DNA of 64,000 nt from Blastocatellia bacterium (GTDB lineage Bacteria; Acidobacteriota; Blastocatellia; HR10; J050): assembly GCA_025054955.1 (NCBI GenBank), contig JANWZE010000030.1, positions 59,414 through 123,413 of the forward strand, in the 5' to 3' direction. This document shows positions 16,167 to 25,743 of the stretch, piece by piece. Numbering within the stretch: the stretch's first letter is position 1; every line of letters starts with the position of its first letter. A program made the position numbers and the translations under genes. The notes beneath the pieces were generated by a model. That model was not told the origin of the DNA and ran no database searches. It saw nothing but the letters and a program-made list of their open reading frames with translations.

Positions 16167-17300
16167 GTCAGCCGAGCGCTTGCGAATGAAGGTCGGCATG
16201 TCGAGCGTTGAGGCCGAGCTGAGCGGGTCACTGCCGCCAATTCCACTCAGTGGCCCAAGGCCAGGCCGCAACCCCGCATGAGGTATTGGCTGCTGGACCT
16301 GTCGGATAGCTGACTTGTCGAACCCGGTAGCGATGACGGTCACTTTCATGCCGTTTCGCATCGAATCGTTGATGACCGCGCCAAACAGGATGTTGGCATC
16401 TTCATGGGCTGCCTCGCGCACGAGCGAAATAGCCTGATTGACCTCAAACAGCGTCAGGTCGGAGCCACCCGTCACATTGATGAGCACGCCACGCGCGCCT
16501 TCAATCGAGCCTTCTTCCAACAACGGACTGGAAATCGCGCGTTGCGTCGCTTCCAGTGCGCGATTATCGCCGGTGGCCTCTCCCATTCCCATGAGCGCCA
16601 TGCCCATGCCGGCCATGATTGTTTTCACATCGGCAAAATCGAGGTTAATCAGGCCGGGCACTTTGATTAAATCTGAGATGCCCTGCACGGCTTGGCGTAA
16701 TACGTCATCAACCAGCTTGAATGCGTTCAGCAGCGTCACCGTTTTATCCACCACGCTGAGCAATCGCTCGTTGGGAATGGTGATGAGCGTATCAACACAT
16801 TCCTTGAGGTCTCTCAGTCCTTGTTCGGCTTGCTCCATGCGCTTGCGGCCTTCAAAGGCAAACGGCTTGGTCACCACGGCGACGGTCAACGCATTCAGCT
16901 CCGCGGCTAAGCTGGCGATGATGGGCGCTGCGCCTGTTCCCGTGCCGCCACCCAGGCCGGCTGTGATAAACACCATGTCAGCGCCTTCCAGGGCTTCCAG
17001 GATTTTCTCCGTGTCTTCCAACGCTGCATCCCGACCGATGTTGGGATTGGCTCCAGCTCCCAATCCCTTGGTCAGTTTCTCACCCATTTGCAGTTTGATT
17101 TGAGCTTGGGATAGTTTCAAAGCTTGGGCATCTGTATTGGCAACGATGAACTGAACCCCTTCGATGCGTTCATTGATCATGTGATTGACTGCGTTGCCAC
17201 CTCCACCGCCGACGCCGATCACTTTAATGACTGCCCCTTCACGCTGACTCTCAACAAAATCTATATTGAGCTTGCCCAAGGCCGACGATTCAATTGTCAT
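16164..17300 (-). CDS. ftsZ: Cell division protein FtsZ
   Basis: The tubulin-like GTPase that forms the cytokinetic ring. The 378-residue protein has [15 protein letters not shown], the tubulin signature [13 protein letters not shown] (near residue 120), and the T7-loop region [13 protein letters not shown]. The C-terminal linker is short, and the tail [11 protein letters not shown] matches the conserved peptide that binds FtsA. ATG 17300 follows GGGGAGGT at four bases and has its own TATAAT box at 17328-17333. It is the last gene of the dcw cluster. The stop codon is shared with a MITE-like element. Confidence 0.97.
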   Translation of the reverse strand: MTIESSALGKLNIDFVESQREGAVIKVIGVGGGGGNAVNHMINERIEGVQFIVANTDAQALKLSQAQIKLQMGEKLTKGLGAGANPNIGRDAALEDTEKILEALEGADMVFITAGLGGGTGTGAAPIIASLAAELNALTVAVVTKPFAFEGRKRMEQAEQGLRDLKECVDTLITIPNERLLSVVDKTVTLLNAFKLVDDVLRQAVQGISDLIKVPGLINLDFADVKTIMAGMGMALMGMGEATGDNRALEATQRAISSPLLEEGSIEGARGVLINVTGGSDLTLFEVNQAISLVREAAHEDANILFGAVINDSMRNGMKVTVIATGFDKSAIRQVQQPIPHAGLRPGLGPLSGIGGSDPLSSASTLDMPTFIRKRSAD

Positions 17301-17327
17301 TTCTACCTCCCCAAAATGTCTGGTGCT

Positions 17328-17333
17328 ATTATA
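17328..17333 (-). promoter_or_regulatory. -10 box of a dedicated ftsZ promoter
   Basis: Reverse-strand TATAAT in the 164-base ftsA-ftsZ gap. Transcription would start near 17321, giving a leader of about 20 bases that contains the strong ribosome site. The -35 region is T-rich but not close to consensus. Independent ftsZ transcription is common in bacteria. Confidence 0.5.
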
Positions 17334-17464
17334 ACCACAAAGCCGGCAAAGAAAAGTGAGAAGACGTCAAGGGTCATCGTTCTCGAAAAATATTTTTTCG
17401 TCTGACAACCTGCTTTGACTTTCATGCTCACCATTCTGTCAGCCGGTGTAGTTATTGGTTGAAC

Positions 17465-18709
17465 TTAAAACCAATGAGTAAACCAATGTTTGACGGCTGA
17501 GGCAGCGCGCGCCACCATCGGCGCATCCGCTGGCCAGGCCGTTTGATTATGCAGTGCGCCGCCACGCGCCGCGATGTGCAGCAGTCCAATGGCTGTGGCG
17601 CGCATTGGCGAATAGATTTCCTCAGTCATGCTGCTGACGTTCAGCGGCAATCCCATCCGCGCCGGATAGTCAAAAATTTGCTCGGCCAGCTCCGGCAAAC
17701 CTGCCAGCAATGCGCCGCCGCCGGTGAAGACGACGCCGCTGCCTAGCTCTCGCTCCCAGCCAAACCGACGCAGCTCATCACGCACCCCGTGCAGGATTTC
17801 TTCGGCGCGCGCTTGCAGGATGTCACACAACACCTCGACGGAGAGGCTGCGCGACGGACGCTGATTGAAACTCGGCACGGGAATCGTGGCGCCGGCGTGG
17901 CCTGCGCTGATGTTGCTGAGCACGCAGCCAAACTCTCGCTTGATGCGTTCAGCCTCAGGAATCGGCGTGCGCACACCGATGGCAATATCGCTGGTGAAGT
18001 GCGCGCCGCCCAGTGGAAAGATGGCCGTGTGTTGCACAGCGCCGCGTTTATACACAGCCAGCGACGTTGTTTCGCTGCCGATATTGATGGCGACCGAGCC
18101 ATATTCCCGCTCGTCGGCGGTGAGCACGGCTTCGGCCGCAGCAATCGGTTCTGAGACGACGCCGGCCACATAGAGCCCAGCTTTATTGACGGCGGTCACC
18201 ACATTCTGCCGAATCGTCGCTGGACCCGTAATCAAGTGCACCAGCGCCTCTAATCGGCTGCCGAGCATGCCCAACGGATCAGTGATGCCATCTTGTCCGT
18301 CAATGAGATACTCCTGTGGTTGCATGTCAACAATTTCATGTCCGCCGGGCAATGTCACCAAACAAGCGGCATCAATCACGCGTTGAATATCTGCCGCTGT
18401 GATGCGGCGGTCGCGTCCGGCAATGGCAATCACGCCGCGATGATTCGATCCGCGCAGCAGCGTGCCAGACATGCTGACATAGACTGACTCGATGTCCAGC
18501 CCGGAGATGCGTTCGGCATCTTCGACCGCCCGGCGGATCGGTTCGACAGCGGCATCAGGATTGACCACAACGCCCTTGCGCAATCCACGCGCCGGCGCCT
18601 GGCCCAAACCCAGAATCTCCAGAGAACCGGTCGGGCCTATCTGACCGACCACAACCGTGACCTGACTTGTACCCAGATCAAGCCCAACAATATGCGTCGC
18701 CTTCGTCAT
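17465..18709 (-). CDS. ftsA: Cell division protein FtsA
   Basis: An actin-like ATPase that tethers FtsZ to the membrane. The 414-residue protein shows the phosphate-1 motif VGLDLGTSQVTVVVG, the 1C-domain segment ISGLDIESVYVSMSG, the NIGSETTSLAVY phosphate-2 motif, and VVFTGGGALLAGL near the adenosine site. The last residues (AASAVKHWFTHWF) form an amphipathic helix, the expected membrane-targeting sequence. ATG 18709 follows GAGGT and lies three bases after the ftsQ stop, so the two are probably translationally coupled. A 164-base gap with a promoter separates it from ftsZ. Confidence 0.95.
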   Translation of the reverse strand: MTKATHIVGLDLGTSQVTVVVGQIGPTGSLEILGLGQAPARGLRKGVVVNPDAAVEPIRRAVEDAERISGLDIESVYVSMSGTLLRGSNHRGVIAIAGRDRRITAADIQRVIDAACLVTLPGGHEIVDMQPQEYLIDGQDGITDPLGMLGSRLEALVHLITGPATIRQNVVTAVNKAGLYVAGVVSEPIAAAEAVLTADEREYGSVAINIGSETTSLAVYKRGAVQHTAIFPLGGAHFTSDIAIGVRTPIPEAERIKREFGCVLSNISAGHAGATIPVPSFNQRPSRSLSVEVLCDILQARAEEILHGVRDELRRFGWERELGSGVVFTGGGALLAGLPELAEQIFDYPARMGLPLNVSSMTEEIYSPMRATAIGLLHIAARGGALHNQTAWPADAPMVARAASAVKHWFTHWF

Positions 18710-18711
18710 AG

Positions 18712-19602
18712 TTACCTCGCTTGTCTCACGTGAGCATTTTCAGCAGCTCGACGGCTTGATAAGGAATCGGGTTGTGATTGTCCGACAATCATCCGCGATG
18801 GATCAGAAACATCAATGTGACTGGCTTTGAGTTTGCCATGATGGACATCATCCAGAATTCTCAGCGCCTGACTCAACCGACGGGCAAAATCCTGATGGCC
18901 AAGATGAATCGGCACCATCGGCGTTGCGTTCAACCGAATCACAACGTTGCGCACATCGTGAATATCCACTTCGCTGACCTCGTTCCAGTAGTTGCGTTTC
19001 ATGCCACTCAAGGCCTGTTTTAGTTCCAGGTAGAGCCGCAGTCGGTTCAGATTGGCGAGCCGACTTGCCGTCGTGTTTGCGGCAGTCCATCCGAGCAACG
19101 GCGGGTGCGACTCCATCAGATGATATTCGCCGATGACGTGGCCATTTTTGTCCACGCAAACAAGCTGATCGCCCAGTTTCACAACAGCCACCGGCTGACG
19201 CTCGATCACCGTCACGCGGATTGTATCGGGCAGCAATCGCGCCACAATGACGTCCTCTACCAGCGGCTGCTGCTTCAACGTTTGGCGCAGCTCGTCTAAG
19301 TCAGCGCCATAGACGCTGGCGCCCATCTGCCGCCGGACAAGCGCCTCGATCTGATCGGCACGCACTCGTTGACCGGTCACGACACGCACATGCTTCAGCT
19401 CAAAGACGGAGCTGGTCACCACCGGCTTATAAGCTGCCACCACCAAAACCGCCATCGTGACCAGACCAACGAGTCGGCCCATCGAGCGCAGGCTCAGATG
19501 CAACTTCAGCGGACGACGGGCCATAACCCGCTCTTGCGGCCGCGCGCGCGGACGTTTGCGCCGCGCCGACTTCTGCACTACTTGTGCCGGTAGCTGAATC
19601 AT
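18712..19602 (-). CDS. ftsQ: Cell division protein FtsQ (DivIB)
   Basis: A bitopic divisome protein that bridges FtsL/FtsB with other division proteins in the periplasm. The 296-residue protein has a basic cytoplasmic head (about 40 residues, rich in Arg), one transmembrane helix (GRLVGLVTMAVLVVAAYKPV), a POTRA domain beginning FELKHVRVVTGQRVRADQIE, and the FtsQ beta domain with VTVIERQPVAVVKLG and CVDKNGHVIGEY. ATG 19602 has GAGGAG about nine bases upstream. It sits between murB and ftsA; the ddl gene often found before ftsQ is absent. Confidence 0.9.
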   Translation of the reverse strand: MIQLPAQVVQKSARRKRPRARPQERVMARRPLKLHLSLRSMGRLVGLVTMAVLVVAAYKPVVTSSVFELKHVRVVTGQRVRADQIEALVRRQMGASVYGADLDELRQTLKQQPLVEDVIVARLLPDTIRVTVIERQPVAVVKLGDQLVCVDKNGHVIGEYHLMESHPPLLGWTAANTTASRLANLNRLRLYLELKQALSGMKRNYWNEVSEVDIHDVRNVVIRLNATPMVPIHLGHQDFARRLSQALRILDDVHHGKLKASHIDVSDPSRMIVGQSQPDSLSSRRAAENAHVRQAR

Positions 19603-19614
19603 CGTGACAGCTCC

Positions 19615-20589
19615 TCAGCTCCAAATGGTCACGCCTAGTTGCAAATCAATGCGCCGCAAACTCATCACGGCGTAGCGCACAGCTTCGATCAATTCCAACA
19701 CATCAGCCGCGGTCGCCTGACCACGATTGACAATGTAATTGGCATGTTTTTCGGAGATCACTGCGCCGCCGCGCGACAATCCTTTCAGTTGCAACTCGTC
19801 AATCAATCGCCCGGCCGATTGCAACGGCGGATTTTTGAAGACGCCACCCAGACAACGCTCGGTCAGCGGACGATGATCCAGATGCGCTTTCCGATAGCGC
19901 GCAATCGTCCGTGTCATACGCGCTCGATCACCACGGACGAGCTGAAACGCCGCCGTTAACACCATCTGCTGATCGCCCAAAGCAGAGTGTCCGTGCTCGA
20001 AGCCAACTTCCTCCTGTCGCAGCGTATGCACGCCATCATTGCACAGCACGGTCACGCTGCGCGTCACCGCGCCGATTTCACAGCCGTAGGCGCTGACGTT
20101 GCGCTTGATTGCGCCGCCAACGCTGCCCGATAGCCCGCTTAATCCTTCCAGTCCGGATAATCCCAACTCGGCAGTGACCGACACCAATGCCGGCAAACTC
20201 AACCCTGCCGGAACCTGCACGACCGGACCTTCAATGCTGGGCGTCCCGTAGAATTGCCGGAGGCTAATGGCCACCCGTCGTTGCGGCTTGTCCATCGCTA
20301 ACAGATTCGTGCCCATGCCCAGCGGCGACCATGCAATCTCTTCCTGATTGAGCCGCTGCACCAGTTGCAAAGCCGACCGCGCATTCTTCGGGAAGGCAAT
20401 AGCGAGAATCGGGCCGCCAACACCAATGGTTGTCACATCCTTCATCCAACTATCCAGTGAACATGGAATGCCCAGATGTCGGCAAATCAACGCGACGGTC
20501 TCGGCCATCCGCTGAAACTCCATCTGTTCGCTTGACCACTCTGCTGCGTGCGCATTCACCGATTTGTCCGCTTTCGCTGTCTGCATCAT
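19615..20589 (-). CDS. murB: UDP-N-acetylenolpyruvoylglucosamine reductase MurB
   Basis: MurB reduces the enolpyruvyl group of UDP-GlcNAc-enolpyruvate to make UDP-MurNAc, using FAD and NADPH. The 324-residue protein has TTIGVGGP, the FAD-binding [23 protein letters not shown] and [12 protein letters not shown] with the conserved Glu. Odd: in the segment normally read as AGS-V-F-KNP, the protein has LGG-V-F-KNP (codons GGT GGC), so the catalytic Ser position (Ser229 in E. coli) appears to be Gly. The start overlaps the murC stop as ATGA. Identity is sure; full activity is the open point. Confidence 0.92.
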   Translation of the reverse strand: MMQTAKADKSVNAHAAEWSSEQMEFQRMAETVALICRHLGIPCSLDSWMKDVTTIGVGGPILAIAFPKNARSALQLVQRLNQEEIAWSPLGMGTNLLAMDKPQRRVAISLRQFYGTPSIEGPVVQVPAGLSLPALVSVTAELGLSGLEGLSGLSGSVGGAIKRNVSAYGCEIGAVTRSVTVLCNDGVHTLRQEEVGFEHGHSALGDQQMVLTAAFQLVRGDRARMTRTIARYRKAHLDHRPLTERCLGGVFKNPPLQSAGRLIDELQLKGLSRGGAVISEKHANYIVNRGQATAADVLELIEAVRYAVMSLRRIDLQLGVTIWS

Positions 20590-21968
20590 GTTCCGCGTCT
20601 CTCCTTCAGATGCTCCATCAACTGTTCGCCTGCGCGATAGACATTGCCGGCTCCGAGCGTCAGCACCATATCGCCGGGCCTGACAACCGAGGCCAGCCGC
20701 TCAACAGCATGCTCCAGCTCGCCAACGTAATCTGCTTGCTTGTGACCAAACTGCTTGATGCGCTCGACCAGTGCCGCCGCGGTGACGCCTTCAATCGGGT
20801 CTTCGCTGGCCGGGTAAATGTCGGTCACTAGCAGCAGATCGGCATCATTGAACGCCACGGCGAATTCATCCATCAAATACTTCGTTCGCGTGTAACGATG
20901 CGGCTGAAATAACACCACCAGCCGATGCCCCGCCGACTTGGCTGCCGAGAGCGTCGCTTTGATCTCCGTTGGATGATGACCATAATCATCATAGAGCTGC
21001 ACACCGGCAATCTGCCCCTTGAACTCAAACCGGCGCGCCACGCCACTGAACTGAGCTAACCCGGCAGCAATGCTGGGAAAATCAATCTCCAAATCCAATC
21101 CGACGGCCACCGCCGCCAGCGCGTTGTAGATATTATGGCCGCCAGGCACACGCAGGTGGATAGGACCAAGCGCCTGCCCACGATGTTTCACCACAAATTG
21201 CGAACTCAGTTGCGGCGATAACTCAACGTCGGTCGCTTCCACATCGGCCTGCGATGACAATCCATAGGTGATGATTCGTCGCTCAATGCGCGGAATGATC
21301 GCTTGCGCACCGGGATCATCCAGACACAGCACCACTAAGCCGTAAAACGGAACCTTATTGACGAATTGGACGAAGCAGTCACGAATCTCGTCCAGGTCAC
21401 GATAAACATCCAGATGCTCGCGGTCAATGTTGGTCACCACCGCGAACGTGGGCGTCAATTTCAGAAACGATTTGTCGCTTTCATCGGCCTCGGCTACCAG
21501 ATACTGGCCACTGCCCAACCGCGCTCCGCTGCCCAGCGCGTGCAATCGTCCTCCGACAATGATCGTTGGATCAAGGCCGGCATGCGCCAGCACGGTGCCA
21601 ATCATGGAGGTCGTCGTTGTTTTGCCGTGCGCGCCAGCCACGGCGATGCTGTATTTCAACCGCATCAATTCAGCCAGCATCTCAGCGCGTGGGATCACCG
21701 GGATTTGATGGCGTCGCGCATACTGCACTTCCGGGTTGTCGGCCCGCACGGCTGTTGAGACAACGACTACATCCGCTCCGGCAACGTGCTCGGCGCGATG
21801 GCCCTCAAACACGCGCGCGCCTAATTGCTGCAAGCGATCGGTCACAGGCGAAAACTTCAGATCAGACCCCGACACTTTGTAACCTTGATTGAGCAACAAC
21901 TCGGCTATGCCGCTCATGCCTGAGCCGCCGACGCCAACAAAATGAATATGTCGAATCTTGCCCAACAT
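20586..21968 (-). CDS. murC: UDP-N-acetylmuramate--L-alanine ligase
   Basis: MurC adds L-Ala to UDP-MurNAc, the first peptide step of murein synthesis. The 460-residue protein opens [18 protein letters not shown] (UDP-binding Rossmann fold), with the P-loop [33 protein letters not shown] and [10 protein letters not shown] typical of MurC. ATG 21968 lies three bases after the murG stop, and its own stop overlaps murB, so the three are likely coupled. Mpl at 14359-15798 is its paralogue and shares the AHGKT/THGKT loop. Confidence 0.96.
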   Translation of the reverse strand: MLGKIRHIHFVGVGGSGMSGIAELLLNQGYKVSGSDLKFSPVTDRLQQLGARVFEGHRAEHVAGADVVVVSTAVRADNPEVQYARRHQIPVIPRAEMLAELMRLKYSIAVAGAHGKTTTTSMIGTVLAHAGLDPTIIVGGRLHALGSGARLGSGQYLVAEADESDKSFLKLTPTFAVVTNIDREHLDVYRDLDEIRDCFVQFVNKVPFYGLVVLCLDDPGAQAIIPRIERRIITYGLSSQADVEATDVELSPQLSSQFVVKHRGQALGPIHLRVPGGHNIYNALAAVAVGLDLEIDFPSIAAGLAQFSGVARRFEFKGQIAGVQLYDDYGHHPTEIKATLSAAKSAGHRLVVLFQPHRYTRTKYLMDEFAVAFNDADLLLVTDIYPASEDPIEGVTAAALVERIKQFGHKQADYVGELEHAVERLASVVRPGDMVLTLGAGNVYRAGEQLMEHLKERRGT

Positions 21969-21971
21969 CGT

Positions 21972-23207
21972 TCAGTTCACCACCGCCGCCGGCGCAACAG
22001 AGTGCGCATCATTGCCGTCATCGCTTAATCCTGTGTCACCGTCAACAGCCGAGTGGCTCTCCGTGTCCGATTTGCTCACTTGCAGCCTCGATGCCGGGTT
22101 GGCCGACCGCTGCTGCATCAGCTCATAGCCGAGCGCGACGATCTTCTGCGCCGCGTCAGGACGCGCGAACCGCCGCATCGCCGCTGCCATGGCAGCCAAT
22201 TGATGGCGGTCTTCAATGACCCGCGCAACTTCTGCCACCATGCGCTCTGGCGTCAGCTCAGATTGCAACACACAGCGCGCAGCGCCCTGTCGAGCCATCG
22301 CTTCGGCATTTTTGCGTTGATGATCGTTGGCCGCTGTTGGCAGTGGCACCAGCAGCGCCGGTTTCCCAAGGGCGGCCAATTCAGCCAGCGTGATCGCGCC
22401 GGCGCGACACACGACAAAGTGAGCGCGCGCCAACTCATCAGCCACTGGATGAATGAACGGACGCACGTGCACCCGCTCACGCTGCGCCAGTGACTCATAA
22501 GCGGCGCGCGCCAAAGCTAGATCACGCTCCCCCGTCTGGTGGGTCACGGTGAGCTGATCATAGTTGAGGAGGAGGACAGGGACCGCTGCCATAGCAGCCG
22601 TGTTTAGCGCATGGGCGCCCTGACTGCCGCCGACAATGAGCAAATGAAAAGGAGCGGTAGCCGCTTCAGCAATGGCCGGCGACGCGCTGGCTATTTGGAA
22701 AAATTCCGGGCGAACCGGATTGCCTGTGACCACGGCTTTGCCATGAAAGTACGGAGCGGCCTCGGCAAAACCTACAGCCGCGGCGCGCACCCAACGTGCC
22801 AGCACACGATTGGTGAAGCCCGGATAGGCATTCGGCTCGATAATCAATGTAGGAATTCGCTTGAGCGCAGCCATCAACATGATCGGCCCTGCTGCATAGC
22901 CACCCACGCCAATGACCAGATCAGGCCGGAATCGCCGCAACACGCCAAGGGACTGCATGAAACCGCGCGGCAACATCGCCAAGCTACGCAGCATTGGCCC
23001 AAGGCCGACGCGGTTCAAACCGCTCACTTCGATCAGCTCCAGCTCGAATCCTTCTTGCGGAATGACCCGCGTCTCCAGACCGCGCGCCGTGCCGACAAAC
23101 AGCACCTTCACCTGCGGGTCGTGCCGTTGCCACTCGCGCGCCACGGCCACGCCCGGAAAGATATGACCGCCAGTTCCCCCGGCTGCAATCAACACTCTAG
23201 GCGACAC
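21972..23207 (-). CDS. murG: Lipid II synthase MurG with acidic C-terminal tail
   Basis: MurG transfers GlcNAc from UDP-GlcNAc to lipid I at the inner face of the membrane. The N-terminal VLIAAGGTGGHIFPGVAVA is the lipid-binding glycine loop, VGVGGYAAGP follows, and the C-terminal domain has GGSQGAHALN and CRAGAITLAELAALGKPALLVP. The start is GTG 23207, supported by AGGAGG at five bases and an 11-base overlap with ftsW. At 411 residues it is about 45 longer than usual: the last 40 residues are hydrophilic and rich in Asp, Ser and Ala, an unstructured tail of unknown role. Confidence 0.95.
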   Translation of the reverse strand: MSPRVLIAAGGTGGHIFPGVAVAREWQRHDPQVKVLFVGTARGLETRVIPQEGFELELIEVSGLNRVGLGPMLRSLAMLPRGFMQSLGVLRRFRPDLVIGVGGYAAGPIMLMAALKRIPTLIIEPNAYPGFTNRVLARWVRAAAVGFAEAAPYFHGKAVVTGNPVRPEFFQIASASPAIAEAATAPFHLLIVGGSQGAHALNTAAMAAVPVLLLNYDQLTVTHQTGERDLALARAAYESLAQRERVHVRPFIHPVADELARAHFVVCRAGAITLAELAALGKPALLVPLPTAANDHQRKNAEAMARQGAARCVLQSELTPERMVAEVARVIEDRHQLAAMAAAMRRFARPDAAQKIVALGYELMQQRSANPASRLQVSKSDTESHSAVDGDTGLSDDGNDAHSVAPAAVVN

Positions 23208-24330
23208 GCGTTCCTCCTGACGCCTGCGCGATATTGAGCAAAATTCCTATCTGCGCCAATGTCAGCACCAACGACGAACCGCCATAGCTGACCAACGGCA
23301 GCGGCAGCCCTTTGACCGGAGCGAGTCCCAACGTCACGCTCATGTTAAACAGCGCTTGGCCAACCAGCGCCACGGTGATACAAACGCCCAACAACATCCC
23401 AAACGAATCAGGCGCGCGCAACGCCGCTCGTATGCCACGCCATAAGACGATCGTGTACGCGCCTACCAGCATGGTCAATCCAATCATCCCTAGCTCTTCG
23501 CCAATATGGGCGAAGACGAAATCCGTATGCGGTTCGGGTAAATAAAACAGCTTCTGTTTGCCCTGAGCCAATCCAGCACCCCACACGCCGCCGCTGCCGA
23601 TGGCCGTCATGGACTGAATCGTTTGGAAGCCGCGCCCTTGTGGGTCACGCCACGGGTCGAGAAACACCAGCAGACGCTCCAACCGCCAACTGACACGAAA
23701 GAGCAAGTAGTAAAGCGCCGGCAACGCTGCCACGGCCAACCAGAGCAAATGGCGCCACGGCACGCCGGCCACAAACAAGGCCGTCACCAGGATGCACCCC
23801 AACGCCACCGCCATGCCCAAATCTGGCTCAATCACCACCAACCCGATCAACACAGCGGCCACTCCAGCGCAGGGAGCGACGGTTCTGCTGAACAGGACTG
23901 TGTCATGCGGCAGCCGCTTGCTCAGGTAATAGGCGACAAACACGATCAAGACGAGCTTGGCTGCCTCCGCCGGTTGAAACGAGAGCCACTTCCACCGATA
24001 CCAACGATGAGCTTGATTCACCGACGGCGCAAACAATACACCCACCAGCAGGCCGATACAGATCAACAACAGCGAATACACGACCCAGGGCTTCTGGTAA
24101 ATACGATAATTGATCCGCATCATCGCCATCATCGCCGCCACGCCCACCACCGCGTAAATGGCCTGCCGGATGAGAAAGTAGCGGTGATCGCCGAACTTCT
24201 CAGCCGCTATCACCGACGAGGCGCTATAGACCATAATCACGCCAAACGCCACCAGCAGCAGCGTCGTCGTAAACAGCCAGACATCGGCAACGGCCGGCAG
24301 TGATCTGTGGTGTGCGCTCGACATACGCAT
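23197..24330 (-). CDS. ftsW: Lipid II polymerase / division protein FtsW (SEDS family)
   Basis: A SEDS glycosyltransferase that polymerises lipid II at the septum together with its cognate class B PBP. The 377-residue polytopic protein has about ten transmembrane helices. Family marks are VMVYSASSVIAAEKFG at the first helix, LVVIEPDLGMAV, the long extracellular loop with QGKQKLFYLPEPHTDFVFA, and the C-terminal GLPLPLVSYGGSSLVLTL. ATG 24330 has a GGGGAG site. The position between murD and murG favours FtsW over RodA, and the ftsI gene lies upstream in the same cluster. Confidence 0.95.
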   Translation of the reverse strand: MRMSSAHHRSLPAVADVWLFTTTLLLVAFGVIMVYSASSVIAAEKFGDHRYFLIRQAIYAVVGVAAMMAMMRINYRIYQKPWVVYSLLLICIGLLVGVLFAPSVNQAHRWYRWKWLSFQPAEAAKLVLIVFVAYYLSKRLPHDTVLFSRTVAPCAGVAAVLIGLVVIEPDLGMAVALGCILVTALFVAGVPWRHLLWLAVAALPALYYLLFRVSWRLERLLVFLDPWRDPQGRGFQTIQSMTAIGSGGVWGAGLAQGKQKLFYLPEPHTDFVFAHIGEELGMIGLTMLVGAYTIVLWRGIRAALRAPDSFGMLLGVCITVALVGQALFNMSVTLGLAPVKGLPLPLVSYGGSSLVLTLAQIGILLNIAQASGGTRVA

Positions 24331-24345
24331 CTTGCTCCCCGCGCT

Positions 24346-25743
24346 CTATTCAATCCGCAAATCCAATCGCGACGAACTCGGTCCGAGCACCTTCAATCGT
24401 CGTACCTGTTCTTTGAAGACGTCGCCACGATGTTCGAAATTCTCAAACATATCGAAGCTGGCGCAGGCCGGCGCTAGCAAGACAACATCGCCCGGCTGAG
24501 CCAGTCGGTGCGCCTGCTCGACGGCTTCGGCCATCGAACCGACCAACGTCAACGGCGCTGTCCCGGCCAGCGCCGTTGCCATCTCGGGCGCGGCTTCTCC
24601 CAACAACAGCAGATGCTTGACACGCGCCTGGACCAACGGCCGCAGCGGCTCATACGAGCTGCCCTTGCTGCGACCGCCCATGATGACCACCAGCGGCTCA
24701 GTGAATGCCTCCAGCGCCTTCACAGCCGAATCCACATTCGTAGCTTTGGAATCGTTGTAATACATCACGCCGTCCACTTCGCCCACCCATTCCAGCCGAT
24801 GCGGCACGCCGGGAAACTTCAGCACCGCCTGCCTGACCATCTCAACCGGCGCTCCCATCACCATACTGGCGGCCACCGCAGCCATCACGTTCTCGACGTT
24901 ATGCCAGCCACGCAGCGGAATCTCCTTGACCTTCATCACCTCGTGCTGCTGCCCACCGAACCGGTAGACGAGACGCTCGTCCATGAGAAAGACCCCTTCA
25001 TCCAATTCACGACGCCGACTGAACACAATCGGCTGCGCCTGTGTGTCATACATCATCTTCAAGACAATCGGATCATCGGCGTTCAACACGGCCCAATCGT
25101 CGCGCGTCTGGTTTAAGAAAATACGGCGCTTGGCGTTGATGTAGGCGCTCAGTGAGCCGTGCCGGTCCAGATGATCGGGCGAGATGTTGGTCATCACGGC
25201 TACGTGCGGACGCAACGTCTCAGCCGTCTCCAATTGAAAACTGCTCAACTCCACAACCAGTACACTCTCATCAGTGGCGCGATCAATGAGCGCGGTCAGC
25301 GGCAGGCCGATATTGCCACCCACCAAGGTGTCAAAGCCGGCCTGTGACAGGATCGCGCCGATCAAACTCGTCACCGTCGTTTTTCCATTCGATCCGGTCA
25401 CGCCAACCATTCGCCCTTTCAAAAATCGCCATGCCCACTCGACTTCGCCAAGCAGCGGAATCCCGGCGTCCCGCGCGCGCCGGATTGGTTCAATTCCTGG
25501 CGGGACGCCGGGACTGAGCAAAATCATATCGGCGCTCAACAATGTCTCCATGCGATGTCCACCCAGCTCCAACTGTACTCCTAAGCGACGAAGAGCTTCT
25601 AACTGACTTGGCTCAAACGCGACCTCCGACTTTTGATCGGTCACCACTACGAGCGCGCCTCGACGGATGAGAAACTGAGCCAGCGCCTGGCCGCTCCGCC
25701 CAAGACCGACGACGACGATCCTCTTGCCCGTTACCTCGGTCAC
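24346..25743 (-). CDS. murD: UDP-N-acetylmuramoylalanine--D-glutamate ligase
   Basis: MurD adds D-Glu to UDP-MurNAc-L-Ala. The 465-residue protein opens KRIVVVGLGRSGQALAQFL, has VGVTGSNGKTTVTSLIG (ATP loop), NISPDHLDRHGS and YNDSKATNVDSAVKALE, all MurD motifs, and ends in a domain with LLAPACASFDMFENFEHRG. The chosen start is GTG 25743, which overlaps the mraY stop as GTGA and directly precedes the Rossmann fold; an upstream in-frame start would add 28 residues overlapping mraY in another frame. No clear ribosome site, so translational coupling to mraY is inferred. Confidence 0.94.
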   Translation of the reverse strand: MTEVTGKRIVVVGLGRSGQALAQFLIRRGALVVVTDQKSEVAFEPSQLEALRRLGVQLELGGHRMETLLSADMILLSPGVPPGIEPIRRARDAGIPLLGEVEWAWRFLKGRMVGVTGSNGKTTVTSLIGAILSQAGFDTLVGGNIGLPLTALIDRATDESVLVVELSSFQLETAETLRPHVAVMTNISPDHLDRHGSLSAYINAKRRIFLNQTRDDWAVLNADDPIVLKMMYDTQAQPIVFSRRRELDEGVFLMDERLVYRFGGQQHEVMKVKEIPLRGWHNVENVMAAVAASMVMGAPVEMVRQAVLKFPGVPHRLEWVGEVDGVMYYNDSKATNVDSAVKALEAFTEPLVVIMGGRSKGSSYEPLRPLVQARVKHLLLLGEAAPEMATALAGTAPLTLVGSMAEAVEQAHRLAQPGDVVLLAPACASFDMFENFEHRGDVFKEQVRRLKVLGPSSSRLDLRIE

